In this document: in pieces, positions 12,540 to 25,915 of the stretch
Position numbering within the stretch: the first letter of the stretch is position 1
How the letters are laid out: each line of letters starts with the position of its first letter
Source: Diphasiastrum complanatum
Taxonomy: Eukaryota > Streptophyta > Lycopodiopsida > Lycopodiales > Lycopodiaceae
Direction of reading: 5' to 3'
DNA length: 64,000 nt
NCBI GenBank assembly: GCA_029204225.1
Contig: CM055097.1
Coordinates: 43,980,942-44,044,941, forward strand
Notes under the pieces: generated by a model
The model's database searches: none
Told to the model about the DNA's origin: nothing
What the model saw: only the letters and a program-made list of their open reading frames with translations
Position numbers and translations under genes: made by a program

Positions 12540-13266
12540 TTCATCACAAAACCTTTTCTGCACTCACGCTCTAGAAAGTATTAGCAAGAATATGCAAGTA
12601 CCCAAAGTACAGATATCTGATCTGATGGCATGACGTCAGCAGATACACTCTAGGTCGTGGCTAATCTTCCACTCTTGTAATTTTTTAATTAGTTGTAGAT
12701 GCTTAATTACTCTAATCTAAAGGTTACACAAAGTGACTATATACTTACTAGATGATACTTGACGGATACAAGCACATACTGTGATGAAGTAGTCTGATGC
12801 TAGTAAGCAATCAAGAAGAAAATACAGACAACAAGTCTGCATGCATGCGAGATGAGTTCTGTAAGCAGGATCCACAGAGATCCACACTAGTAAGTGAGAC
12901 ATCTACTCGTGAGAGAACTGTATTTCTCTCATGCCAATGCACTGCGTGGATCTGCATGCAGTGCTTAAAGAATCAAAGAAAAATCAATAGATGATCTTGT
13001 AGCCATTGTGCACATGTCACTTTTATGATGTATGATCTTGAATGCAAATGTGTTTGCTGTTAATCGTGTGTCTGATTTTCCCATTCATTCAATTTCGCAC
13101 ATTGGTTGAAACTTTGTTGAATGCTACATTAATCTATTAACGTAGATCAGCAGTGTTTGACTACATCCTAGGGCACAGTAGGAGTGATTCAGCTAGCAGT
13201 GACCAGCGATCACATCTGAACTCCATCCGAATTGCATTGTGTCGTTGTTGCTTCGCTTTCGCGACT
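12540..13266 (+). mobile_element. Truncated 3' LTR of the copia element
   Basis: 12360-13266 matches 24990-25915 in reverse orientation, where a primer-binding site marks the LTR end. By that comparison the last 20 or so bases of this LTR are missing, and unrelated Helitron sequence starts at about 13267. The exact LTR start is not resolved; roughly 12540-12600. Confidence 0.75.
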
Positions 13267-16200
13267 ACGATTCCTATGCGACCCCATTTCTCATCATAGA
13301 ATGAATGCAAAACAAAGATTTTTGGGTAGGACTTTGTCTGCACATTCCGTAGGTAGGTTGTTTGAGGTGGCCAGATCGCTTGATAGACCAACGTGTCATG
13401 ATTTGGGGGGGATGGAGTTTGTGTGTAGTTGTTGTTTAGCCATGCGATGGAAAGCAGAAAGAAATAGCTCTTTCTGTTGCATGAAAGGCAAGGTGCGTTT
13501 GCCTTTGATGCCATCACCGCCTCTTTATCTCCTTAATTTGTACACGTCTTTCGATGACGTGGGAGCTCATTTTAGAAAACATGTTTGGAGTTATAATAAC
13601 TCCTTGGCCTTTGCATCTCTTGGAGTGAATCTAGATAGATCCACTGCCAACTCCATATGCGGTGCATATACATTTAGAGTGTCTGGCCGGTTGTATCATC
13701 ATATTGGTGGTTTGTTGCCCTTAAATAGACCTTCGTTTTTGCATATCTACATCATGGATGGTGATGATCTGCAATTAGATCAGAGATTATCTATGAATCC
13801 CGACCTTAGACGGGACGTTCTCTCCCTTTTGTAAAGCATGATGATGGATGTGAATCCATTTGCGCAATGTTTTTAGAATGTTGCTCGAATCATGCTAGAG
13901 AATGTCACAAAGGATATTCGACTTCGCATAGTGTCTGGTTGTTCACAGAGTAGAGTGAATAGATAGTTTAATGCTCCTACAAGCAATGAGATTGTAGTGC
14001 TTATGCCTATAGATGAGACCCTGAGCGACGGAATGCATGACATCATATTGCACTCCATTCAAGATGGTCTACAACATATCATAGAGCGTCATTCATCGTA
14101 TGATGCCTTGCATTTTGTCCTCATCTTTCCTTATGGTACCGATGGGTGGTATCAGGGGATTCCACATATGTGTATGAGAGATGTCGCACGTGGTGATGAT
14201 GATGACAGACATGATAGTATACATTCAGATGCTCCTGAGGAGCAATTAGAGGGTGGACACAAAGTTGTCACCATTCGAGAGTTTTACAGCTACCATTTAC
14301 AGATACGAGAAGAGCATGCTTCACCTGTACATTTGGGTGGAAGGCTATTACAAGAGTATGTGTGTGACATGGTAGCAAAAATGGTGCAAAACAACATGAA
14401 CTACATCTATAACAATCGAGATAGATTTCATAGAGAGATTCGCAGTGGCATCGTTGATGCCCTTGGAGCTCATTCCGCCAGCGACATAGGGCAATGAATA
14501 GTCCTTCCATCATCTTATATCGGTTCACTACGTCATATGTATCAGTTGTACTAGGATGTTATGGCCGTCGTTAGGGAGTTGGGTTCTTCCGATTTGTTTA
14601 TTACAATGACAACAAACCCAAATTGGTCAGAAGTGAGGAGGGAGTTGAGATTTCAGCAGACATTTGCAGATAGGCCCGATTTGGCGTCGAGGGTTTTTAG
14701 CATGAAGCTTCAACACTTGATTGATTTGTTGAAGAAGGATGGGATATTTGGGCGCATTATAGGAAGGCTTCATATTGTGGAGTTTCAGAAGACAGGATTG
14801 CCCCATGACCACCTATTGATTATATTGGAGGAGTGGAGCAAACCCATCATTGTTGGAGATTACGATCGTATCGTATAAGTAGAGATTTCTGTGAGGGGGG
14901 ATGATCCAGAGTTGTACGAGATAGTGAGGACCTGTATGATGCACGACCCATGCAGAACATCTTTTCCAAATGCACCATGCATGAAGGATGGAAAATGCTC
15001 GAAGAACTATCCAAGGAATTTCATTGATGAAACAACGATAGTGAATGGGTATCTTTCATATAGGCGTAGGGACAACGGAGTGAAGGTGAAGTCGCATGGA
15101 ATAGAATTAGATAACAGGTGGGTAGTGCCATACAACAGATGATTGACACTACATTTTCAGTGTCATATCAACATAGAGATATGTGTACATATACGTAGCG
15201 TGAAGTATTTGTACAAGTACGTGTACAAGGGATCAGATATGATTACGGTAGCGGTTGTGGAGGGTGGTGGTCAGACATTTGCGCCAGTTAATGAGATCGA
15301 GCAATTTTTGAATGCTTGAAATTTCTCTGTGAGTGAGGCTTGCATGCAATTGTTTGGGCTTTCTATGGGTGCTCATAAGCCAGTTGTGACTCGACTGGTG
15401 GTTCATCTGGCCGGACAGGAGTTGGTTTACTTTACTAAGGGAGTCGATTTAGAGGAGGTCATAGAAGGTCATTCGAGTTCCACTTTGACAGCTTTTTTTG
15501 AACTGAATAGAAGTGGCGATTCAGAGGCCCAAGAGTTGTTATACCAAGACTTGCCATGGTTTTACGTTTACAACAAGAGAGTGCGAAGGTGGATCCATAG
15601 AATCAATGCACAATCCATTCCGGCCATTGGACGTATGTATTTTGTCCATCCATCTGAAGGAGAGCAATTTTATTTGCGAGTTCTTTTGGCTCATGTAAAA
15701 GGTGCAACAAGTTTCAAGGACTTGTGCACAATTGACGATGAGTTGTTTTCGTCATTCAGAGATGCTTGCAGGCATAGGCTTCTTATCAGCGACGAGATGG
15801 AATGGAGTAATTGCCTGCTGGAGGCGATGTCATGGGGGACTCCATCATCGCAACTTCGGCTCATGTTCGCTGTACTTCTTTTGACATGTGCCCCTTCCGA
15901 CCCATTAGATCTTTGGAATAGTATAGAGCCCCATTTAGTAGAGGATTACGCGAAGGAGTTAGGACAGCCAGTAACATGCGAGATCGTTATTATGAGTCAG
16001 ATTTTGGTAGATAGGACTCTTCTAGATGTGGAGACGCACATGCAGACATCAGGAAAGTCGTTGACAAATTTTGGCTTCACACTTCCCGAAAGCGATGTCG
16101 AGTTTTCTTCACTATTTCATGAGGATATATTTCTCGATGAGACCCTTCTAGGAGTAGAGGCTGACATCGAGAGATTGAACGTAGATCAACACATGATTTT

Positions 16201-17581
16201 TGACTGTGTAGTACGTGAGCATGTGGTACGAAGAGTGATTGGGGTGTTCTTTATAGATGGTCCAGGTGGTACAGGTAAGACGTTTCTCTATAGTGTTATG
16301 TTGTTGTACATGCGTGCACAAGGTTAGATAGCACTGGCAATTGCATTATCGGGGATCGCTGCATTGTTAATGAAAGGTGGTAGGACCGCGCATTCTAGAT
16401 TTAGGATTCCTCCGACGGAATTGAATGAAAGCTCGACCTGTAACATCTTGAAACAGTCTCCGTTAGGTAAGCTTTTAATGGTATGTCGACTCATTATTTG
16501 GGACGAGGCTCCCATGGTACATAAGTATGCCATTGAGTGTGTGGATCAATCTCTACGGGACATATTGGGTATTGATACTCCATTTGGAGGGATTCCGATC
16601 ATTTTTGGTGGTGATTTCCGTTAGGTGCGACCGGGTAGTCATGCACAGATTGTGAGCGCTTCACTAAAGTGTTCGCGTTTGTGGAAATATATGGAGGTGC
16701 ACAAAATGTCAATGAACATGCGCGTTATGGGTGTGGAGGGAGCCGATAGGAACTGAGCAGTCGAGGTTCGCAAAGTATTTGTTGAGTATTGGAGATGGTC
16801 ATGAGCCCACATTTGTGCAGCGTGGCTTGGATTTGATTTCTTTGCCAGAGTGTATGTGTCTAAGGACGCGGAATGTGTGTGAATTGATTTCGTTCACTTT
16901 TCCCAATATTGCACAACGTTACATGGATGTTGATTTTTTAAGAAGCCGTGCAATATTGACTCTGTTGGACGAAAATGTGGATGAATTCAATTCGAAAGTT
17001 GTTGAACAACTTCCTGGTGATGCTTGCACATTTTATAGTGCTGATAGCGTGGTTGAGCGTGATGACTCTAATCTGTACCTAGTAGAGTTTTTGAACAGCT
17101 TGCAACTCAGTGAATGTCCTCCCCATACATTGGTGTTGAAGGTTGGCATGACAGTGATGTTGTTGTGGTCTATCGCATCGCACAAAGGATTGTGCAATGG
17201 TACAAGACTCATCATTCGTAGACTGGATAGACAAGTCATAGAGGCTGAGATAGTGACCAGGAAGAATATAGGGAGTAAAGTCCTTATTCCACTATAGTGC
17301 CAAGCAATTCGAACATACCGTTTGAATTGCAGAGAGTCCAGTTTCCTATCAGAGCAGCATTTGCCATGACAATAAACAAAGCACAGGGGCAGACTTTGGA
17401 CACGATTGGATTGTATTTTCCTCGGCCTGTGCTTAGTCATGGGCAGTTGTATGTCACACTTTTGAGAGTGCGAAATGCAGCAAGTCTTCGTGTGCTGATT
17501 ATTGACAAGGACAATCAATTTATGGATGTGGATGGAGTGGCGAGGTACACTCAGAACATTGTGTATTCAGAAGTGTTGTAG
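13267..17581 (+). pseudogene. Helitron Rep/helicase (RepHel) remnant
   Basis: Broken reading frames in Helitron order. The N-terminal block has HDLGGMEFVCSCCLAMRW (near 13397) and the following GAYTFRVSGRLYHHIGGLLP. Next come a FPYGTDGWYQGIP segment (near 14128) and REFYSYHLQIRE...HLGGRLLQEYVCDM (near 14275-14370). The Rep nuclease shows FGRIIGRLHIVEFQKTGLPHDH (near 14748-14813), where HDH stands at the HUH metal site, and KYLYKYVYKGSD (near 15200), which contains the tyrosine region. The Pif1-like helicase shows Walker A GPGGTGKTF (near 16260), Walker B IIWDEAPM (near 16494), FGGDFR followed by TAG where Gln is expected (16622), and MTINKAQGQTLDTIGLYFPRPV near 17367. Stops include 13832, 14495, 14876, 15140 and 16325. 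Helitron ends (TC, 3' hairpin, CTRR) were not located. Confidence 0.88.
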
Positions 17582-19150
17582 TGGTAAGTTTGAAGTGATG
17601 TCTATGGTTTATGATTTTGAGATACAAGGTATAGTTATTAGAGTTAGAATTGGAGTTAGACTTAGCATTTGGGATGTAGGGTAGAGTTAGAGTTAGAGTT
17701 GGAGTTAGATTTGGAGTTAGACTTAGCATTTGGGATGTAGAGTAGAGTTAGAGTTAGATTTGGAGAGAAAATTTTGTCAAATTTTGTACATGGAAAAGTT
17801 TGTGTAGAAGGAGGTTCTTGGATATAGCTATGGAAGGCCGTTGAGTGTCTCTTGGTTGAGGATTACGTTCACCAATTCGAGGTTTTGGGGTGTAGTGGAA
17901 GCGATGAAAATGTTAGTAAAGTTGTCATAGATAAAGCTCTATGTGACGTGGAAGACATAATGCAAGTTATGAAATGGTACCAGGTTGATGCAATTGGTTA
18001 TGTTAGTAATGTTGTTTCTAGTGAGTTGTTTGTTGTTTCTGGTTTGCGATTGTCGAATGCAAAGTTATCATATGTTGTTAAGATTATGTGATGTTGTATG
18101 TACATTTTTGTTCTGACATTCTTGGTGTTGTTGCAGATGTCAAAGATCTACATAAATCACAGATTTTTGTGGGAGACCTGATGGATGAGGTGTTGAGGTG
18201 TCTCGCTATTCCATTTTGTGGTTGATAGAAGCTTACGCGGAGTTCTTATTCCAACAACAAAGGAGATGATGTTTTATTCTGAGAGAATATTGATTCCTAT
18301 TAGATGTATATATGTTACTCAGTAATGTGGCATATGTTTGGAGACATGTTAGTATTGTTAGACTTACTGAATTTGAGCCAATGTTAGAAAACTTGGTGTA
18401 TGCCTAGGTATTGGTTTCTGATTTATCAGATGACTTGATGTCTATTTCTTAGAAATATTGGAATATGAAATTGTTGCTGCTTCAATTTTTTGTATTAGTT
18501 TGAGTTTTTGTGATGAATGTTTTTCAAACCCACACATTGAATACACACACATACACACAGGCACACACATCGTTGAATAAAAGTAAAAACACGCACACAT
18601 ATACACGCATTCCCTACCACCTTCGACCACCCACAAATTTTTGTTTATTAGCTAATGGTGGTCCAATCTATTGGGAAGCCAAAATGTGACTTTCACATCG
18701 TCCATTCTACAACACAAAATCCTAAGTAGTTGCTTCATTTTTATATGTTTCAAAATTTTCTTTTTATTTGGGAGTATATCACTGCATTAGTTTATAGTAG
18801 AAAACTTAATTGCCACAAACTTTCTTTAGGTTTCTGCTTGCAGATAAACTATTGATAGGAAGACATTCTTATTTATATTGATTGTTGATTCACAACTTGC
18901 TCAAACAAGTTTAATATGTTCAGATGTCGGAGGTTTCTTTATCATCAGTCACTACTATGATTTGCTTTTTTGAATGCAAGAAATCATCATATATCATAAA
19001 GTGAGTCTAATCAACATATGCTTTGAACTTTGAGATTGAATAGATTGAACTACACTAACCAAAAATAAGAGAGTTCTGTATAATATCAATTTCAAGTGTA
19101 AACTTTATAATTGACATAGACTTTTTTGTGTTTATCATACAAGTTTTATA
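17582..19150. other. Non-coding stretch after the Helitron helicase
   Basis: No supported gene. It includes TTAGAGTTAGAGTTGGAGTTAG repeats (17635-17765), an in-frame-looking but unrecognised open stretch at 17852-18091, and a CA-rich tract near 18540-18610. It probably contains the Helitron 3' end, which I could not place. Confidence 0.5.
17635..17765 (+). repeat. GAGTTAG-type short tandem repeat
   Basis: Repeated GTTAGAGTTAGAATTGGAGTTAG units, with the longer phrase GACTTAGCATTTGGGATGTAG occurring twice at about a 60-bp interval. Confidence 0.7.
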
Positions 19151-19161
19151 TACATATGTAT

Positions 19162-20203
<1,042 letters not shown>

Positions 20204-20900
20204 TGGCCGCCATTGCCCGTCAACGACGGACACTCTCAACTAGTTCTAATGCAAAATAAAATTGAATGTAATCCTACACTACAAAACGTGCATCTACAAC
20301 AAAAAAACAGGACACAAACATTTATGTAAAAATTTATGAACAGAGATATACAATCTAACATTTATGAGGTGGTAACAATCTAGCATTGTTCAAGCAAAAC
20401 TTGCTAATGTGTATCGGAGATTTGTTCCTGGAATGTAGATACACTCGAAATAAGTGATGGTATGCTGTCTTAAACAAATCCACATATTTCGAGATTTGTT
20501 CCGACCTCTGCTGATTCTCACCCGAGCTGATAGATCTACCCATTGTCAAAATGTGGATCTACAACAAAAATAGGAGACAGACTGCTACAAAATTGTACAA
20601 GTACTTGGATCTGCTACTAATTGTGTTAGTTAGCTGCTTGGATGGTGTTTGAGCCAAAAAATCGGCATACAAACCTACAAAATAATTTCATAACAAAAAC
20701 TCATACAACTATTGCCTCATGGAGAAATCATAGAACTACTCATCACAATTGAAGATTCTGCTCAAAAAAATACCTAATCATTACAAAATGTATTATAAAA
20801 TTCACAAATCTATCATTTGAAAGCTCAAAAAAAATGTAAGAGGAGGTCAGAACAGATGTCGAAATAGATGTTGAAAAATAAAAAATCATCTATCTTGACT
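20204..20900. other. Non-coding stretch
   Basis: AT-rich, no supported gene. It lies at the 3' truncation edge of the minus-strand copia element that follows. Confidence 0.5.
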
Positions 20901-21381
20901 TTAGGCTTTGGCAAAGTTTTTTCTATGTGTATGTAATGTTTCATATTGCAAATGCCAAATTTGGCCTAGAAGAAACTCGAGCTACATGGTTTTTTGAGTC
21001 TAGTTGGTTGTGCCTTCCATTTTGCAATGGAACCATCACAGTTGATCTTCTTCTTGAAGATCCACTTATTGTCGACAACTCTCTTGTGAGTGGGAAAGTC
21101 GACCAATATCCAGGTCTATTTCATCAAAAGTGAGTTGTACTCACTTTCCATAGCTTCTTGCCATTTTGTTGTGTCGTCGTTGTAGCATAGGGGTCCGTCG
21201 CTGGGAGCGGCAACCTCGCCTTCACCTGCATAGCAAGAAGAGAGAGAGAGAGGAGAGAGAGGAGAAAGAGAGTGGAGAGAGGGAGAGAGAGAATGCCTAG
21301 GTTGAGAAAGGCTTGGGGGCTCGAGCACCTACCCAAAGCTATTCTATCCCAACATAGGGAGAGAGGGAGAAGAGAGAGAAA

Positions 21382-21458
<77 letters not shown>

Positions 21459-24415
21459 CCAAGAGAGTTTTATTAAGAAAAGATGGAAGATGATACAATA
21501 CAAAGGAAATGGCTCTCTCTTATAGATGTCTCCTTCACTCTCATTGGCCACTTCATTGGGCAAGGATTCTAATCCAAGCCTTTAAAATAAACACAACTTA
21601 TATCTATTGGTGCTAAGAAAGCACAAGGGCACTCACATAATTCATGTGAGTTTTAAGTTGGGCCCTTTTAGCTTTTTTATTTGCAACTTGACTTAAGGCC
21701 TCTAATGTCATTTTAGAGTTTTAAGCCCCTAGTCTCTTATTCCTAGGAATTACAACTTGCTACTTGTGCTCATTGGTGGCTGGACTTATACACACAAGAC
21801 GCAAGTGCCTTGCACTTATTATTCTATTGTACTGTGGCGGGGCCCACTAGACAAGGCTTGGCCAACAGTATTTTAAATGGTGGGACCCACTTATTTATTT
21901 GTATACATGAAATACCCACAACACACTTCACATCATCCTTGGAGCTAATTTCTTCGGCTAGGCTCTCTGGTTCTTCTGATGAAGTCCAGAATGATAGAGG
22001 TGCATACCTCTCAAGAACTGTCCGAGTCCGTGAGGATCTGCGGATGTTGGGTTGACCAGGATGCGATGATGCTTCTTCTTGAATTTTTTCAGATCTGTTC
22101 AAGCTAGCTTGGTATGGTCTGATGACAGGTATTGTCAGCTGCTCGGCTTCTGTAGCTGTAGCTGCAAGTTTTGTAGAAGGAACATCAACGTTGAAAGAAT
22201 CCATGCTACGTAAAATAGGATGAAATGACATAGCATTGTTTATCGATGGTTGTTTGAAATCATAGTATGTATGCTCTTGAAATATTACATCCCTAGAGAC
22301 AAATACTACATTGGTGGATGGATCATAAACTTTATAAGCTTTATGTTCATCAGGATAGCCAATGAAAATACATTTATTTGTCCTATGATCTAGCTTCTTC
22401 CTAAGCTATTTAGGAATGTGAACAAAACATATACAACAACAGATTTTTAAATGGCTGACACTAGGCTTGTGACCATGCCAAACTTCATAAGGAGTCTTGT
22501 TGTTGACGGCTTTGGTGCTGGATCTGTTCTGCACGTAACAGGCTATGGTAGTAGCTTCTGTCCAAAACTTCGTAGGTAGCTGTGCTTGATGTAGCATGGA
22601 TTTGGCTGAGTTGAGAAGAGTTATATTCTTCATTTCTACAATCTCGTTCTATTGAGGTGAATAGGAAGTGGTGAATTGTCTTCTAATACCATTTTTAGCC
22701 ATGTAGTCGGACATCTCGTTAGAGATGTATTCGCCACCACCATCAGTTCGGAGTGTCTTCACTTTCTTAGACGTTTGTGTCTCAACCGTAGCCTTGAATC
22801 TCTTGAAACATTCAAAGGCTTCAGATTTGTGCTTAATGAACATGGATGTAGACCATCTAGAATAATCATCTATGAAAGTGATAGAATAGATTGCATCTCC
22901 TAATGACGGAGTTGGCATTGGACCACAGAGATCACTATGTACAAGATCTAATATATGCTTTGTTTTGATGGAGTGTGATTTTGGAAACTTGCCTCTAGAG
23001 TGCTTCCCATAGATGCATGATTCACAAACGAAAGATTTCCTATCTAATGAAGACGAAAAATTCAAACCATCAACTAAATTATTACAACGCATATAAGAAA
23101 TCACGTGTCCAAATTGACTATGCCACAGAACAGCACTGTCGTTTACATTTTCATTAGAGATACTAGCTAATGCAACTGAATTAGAGAGTGCGTAAAGATT
23201 TTTTACTCTAGTGCATGTAGCCATAGTAGTATCTTCCTCGAGTATTGTACACTGCTCAGATGAGAAAGCAACAGTGTAGCCCTCATCAGTTATCTTAGAG
23301 ATTGATAACAGGTTCTTTGACAACTGAGGAACATGAAGGATATTAGAAACACAAATGGACATATCATTGTTGAATTTGATCTTCACTACTCCTTTTCCTT
23401 CCATGAGTATGGTGCTAGAATCTCCGAGGTAGATAAATTGGTCTCTACTATAAGTTGTGTACTTCGTAAACCATTCCTTGCGAGAGGTCATGTGTTGGGT
23501 AGCGCCACTGTCTAGGTACCAGCTATCACAGTCTTTGCTGCAGCTGTAAGCCATTAACAAGTGTGTATCTGACTCCTTGAATTCCACCATGTTGGAGGAG
23601 TCTGGTTGTTGTTGTTGTTGTTGCTTCTTTGTCTCGTTGTAGATCCTGATGCGACACTCCTTGATGTCGTGATTAGATCTTTTCCAATATCTGTAGAAAA
23701 GCTTCTTGCACGATCCACCATGCTCACCTTGAGTGTGAGGCTTCTGCTGTTGCTGCTGCACTTGATGATTGCCCTTGGAATAGTCTTTCTTCTTGGTGTA
23801 TAGAGCCATGGATTTGTCTTTGATGGACAGGTTGCTAGTCTTTTCCCACATTTCTTCTTGAAGAAGATGACCGATCACCTTTTGAAGAGTGAGGTTGGGT
23901 TGTGTGGAGATCATCACCACAAAGTGCTCATAGGACTTTAGAAGAGAGGAAAGCAAGGTCATAACAACATCATCATCTTGAATAGAATATCCTACAACTG
24001 ATAACTGATCTAACAGGGACTTGAAGTTGTTGATGTGAGAAGTGATGGCAGTAGAATTAGACATGTTAAGAGTAAAGAACTTCCTTCTAAGATGTAATCT
24101 CGTGGCTACATCGTGAGTCTCATAAAATTCCAGTGCTTCCTTAGAGGTTTTGCATGTGGTAACGTGAGATATTTGGGAGTCGGCCAGATTGAGTGTGATA
24201 CATGCTAGGGCCTTCTAATCTTTGATCCTCCAGGTCTTTGCTTGATCACCATCTTCTGGTTTCAGATCTGCACCTTCTACTACATCCTAAAGATCTCTAT
24301 CTATCAAAATCATTCTAAGTTTTAACTTCCAGATGTAGAAGTTAGAACCATTGAACTTGTCAATGAATCTAGCTTCACTTAGTGATGAGAATGAAGAGCT
24401 ACCTATATGAGACAT
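20900..24415 (-). pseudogene. Ty1/copia polyprotein remnant (gag to start of RT)
   Basis: Minus strand from ATG at 24415. Gag has FIDKFNGSNFYIWKLKLRMIL and a long open part at 24064-22649. Its zinc knuckle is degenerate (LFYRYWKRSNHDIKEC, two cysteines replaced). Protease core is WYLDSGATQHMT (near 23490). Integrase has LWHSQFGHV...CESCIYGKHSRGKF, then VHSDLCGPM and RTDGGGEYISN. A TAG at 22649-22651 stands where Gln is expected in the TPQQNG-like block. The integrase tail continues to about 21924. RT starts near 21200 (TTKWQEAMESEYNSLL) and is cut off near 20900. An insertion of about 0.6-0.7 kb with a GA tract lies between integrase and RT. Confidence 0.88.
21230..21923. mobile_element. Insertion with GA microsatellite inside the copia element
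   Basis: This segment separates the integrase tail from the RT start of the minus-strand copia copy and contains (GA)n at 21385-21456. On the minus strand it begins TGTTGTGGGTATTTC and ends near GCTATGCA, which would be LTR-like TG...CA ends. No matching target duplication was seen, so the borders are approximate. Confidence 0.45.
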
Positions 24416-24467
24416 GATAACAGTATACAAATAAAACAAACTTAATCTCTCGATTTATTTGAACTAT

Positions 24468-24480
24468 GGCTCTGATACCA
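24468..24480 (-). other. Copia primer-binding site (initiator Met-tRNA type)
   Basis: Minus-strand TGGTATCAGAGCC, the standard copia PBS. It lies two or three bases inside the LTR end at 24484 and upstream of the gag ATG at 24415. Confidence 0.88.
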
Positions 24481-24483
24481 ATC

Positions 24484-24643
24484 TGATGGGGCAAGGAAGA
24501 TAGAGGAACGTGAATGGAGAAGAGAGCAGGAATATTGTGGAACAACTCTCCCGTTCTAATCAGCTGCTAAATGCAAAAATAGTTTAATAGACAACTTATA
24601 CTAAATGTAATCACAGCTTTTTAAGTGTTCTAATTGCCCAACA
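24484..24643 (-). mobile_element. Short copia 5' LTR (160 bp)
   Basis: On the minus strand it begins TGTTGGGCAATTAG and ends CCCCATCA next to the PBS. The 3' LTR was not found because the element is truncated at about 20900. The left border rests on the TGTTGG signature only. Confidence 0.6.
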
Positions 24644-24976
24644 TGATCTTAAAAATTAACTCATATTCTGAAACAAGAGTACAGTCCACCGAAGAGATTA
24701 GAGATGATTTGTATGTGTGGTACTACTGAAATCAGATTCAATGTTAAGTATAGTTCTGAAATAAATGGAAGAGCAATATGATAACGCAAGTTCCTCAAGC
24801 GTCAAAGACAACCATCATTTGATAAAAAACTGAGGAGTCATAGACGTCCGTGTTCTGATCAGAGTGAGTAAACAAGAGCTTGTTGATGGTTGTTTGTCTA
24901 AATGCTTGGCCTTCTGGATCTGATAGCTTCTTGGCTACGTCAATTTATAATAAGGTTAGGTAGGCTCTGATACCAC

Positions 24977-25915
24977 TGATGAGAAAGCGAAACAGTCGCG
25001 AAAGTGAAGCAACAATGACGCAATGCAATTTGGATGGAATTCAGATGCGATCGCTGGTCACTACCAGCTGAATCACTCCTACAGTCCCCCAGAATGTAGT
25101 CAGACACTATTGATCTACGTTAATAGATTAATGTAGCATTCAACAAAGTTTTAACCAATGTGCAGAATTAAATAAATGGGAGAATCAGACACACGAATAA
25201 CAACAGACACATTTGCATTCAAGATCATACATCATAAAAGTGACATGTGCACAATGGCTACAAGATCATCTACTGATTTTTCTCTGATTCTTTAGGCACT
25301 ACATGCAGATCCACGCAATGTGTTGGCGTGAGAGAAATACAGTTCTCTCACGAGTAGATGTCTCGCTTACTAGCGGACCTGTGGATCTCTGTGAATCCTG
25401 CTTACAGAACTCGTCTCGCACGCAGGTGGACTTGTTGTTTGTATTTTCGTCTTGATTGCTTACTAGCATCAGACTAATTCATCACAGTATGTGCCTGTAT
25501 ATGTCAAGTATCATCCAGTAAGTATATAGTCACTCTGTGTAACCTTTAGATTAGAGTAATTAAGCATCTACAACTAATCAAAAAATTACAAGAGTGGCAG
25601 ATTAGCCACGACCTAGAGTGTATCTGTTGACGTCATGCCATCAGATCATATATTTGTACTTTTGGGTACTTGCATGATCTTGCTAGTACTTTCTGAAGCG
25701 TGAGTGCAGAAAAGGCTTCGCAATGATTTTCATGTCGCGTCGTTTGACTTTCTCCTGCTGGATCGCAAAAGATTCTCGTTCGCAAATATTTCATGTTTGT
25801 GTCTTCTCGTCAGGATGTTCGTGAATCTTTCGTATTCGTGAACACTTTCGTCAGGCAGAGGGGCGAAAGCTAGCAGAGCTTTGTGAACAAAAACATTTTG
25901 TTTCTTCATTCTAAG
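24977..25915 (-). mobile_element. Copia RNase H tail and LTR followed by PBS, inverted copy of 12360-13266
   Basis: Minus strand: pol tail KKQNVFVHKALLAF (25910-25730), then the LTR down to 24977, ending CTTTCTCATCA. After it comes the PBS TGGTATCAGAGCC (24963-24975) and leader sequence to about 24650, where another copia element is inserted. Having pol upstream and a PBS downstream of one LTR means the LTR was shared by two tandem elements or results from unequal recombination. Confidence 0.75.

Noticed and set aside
21124-21498. Ser-Leu repeat frames on the minus strand and Arg-Glu frames on the plus strand
   Set aside because: Translations of the GA tract; not genes.
23606-23803. Leucine-rich open frame resembling a membrane segment
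   Set aside because: Antisense to the Gln-rich gag region of a copia element (CAG repeats read as Leu).
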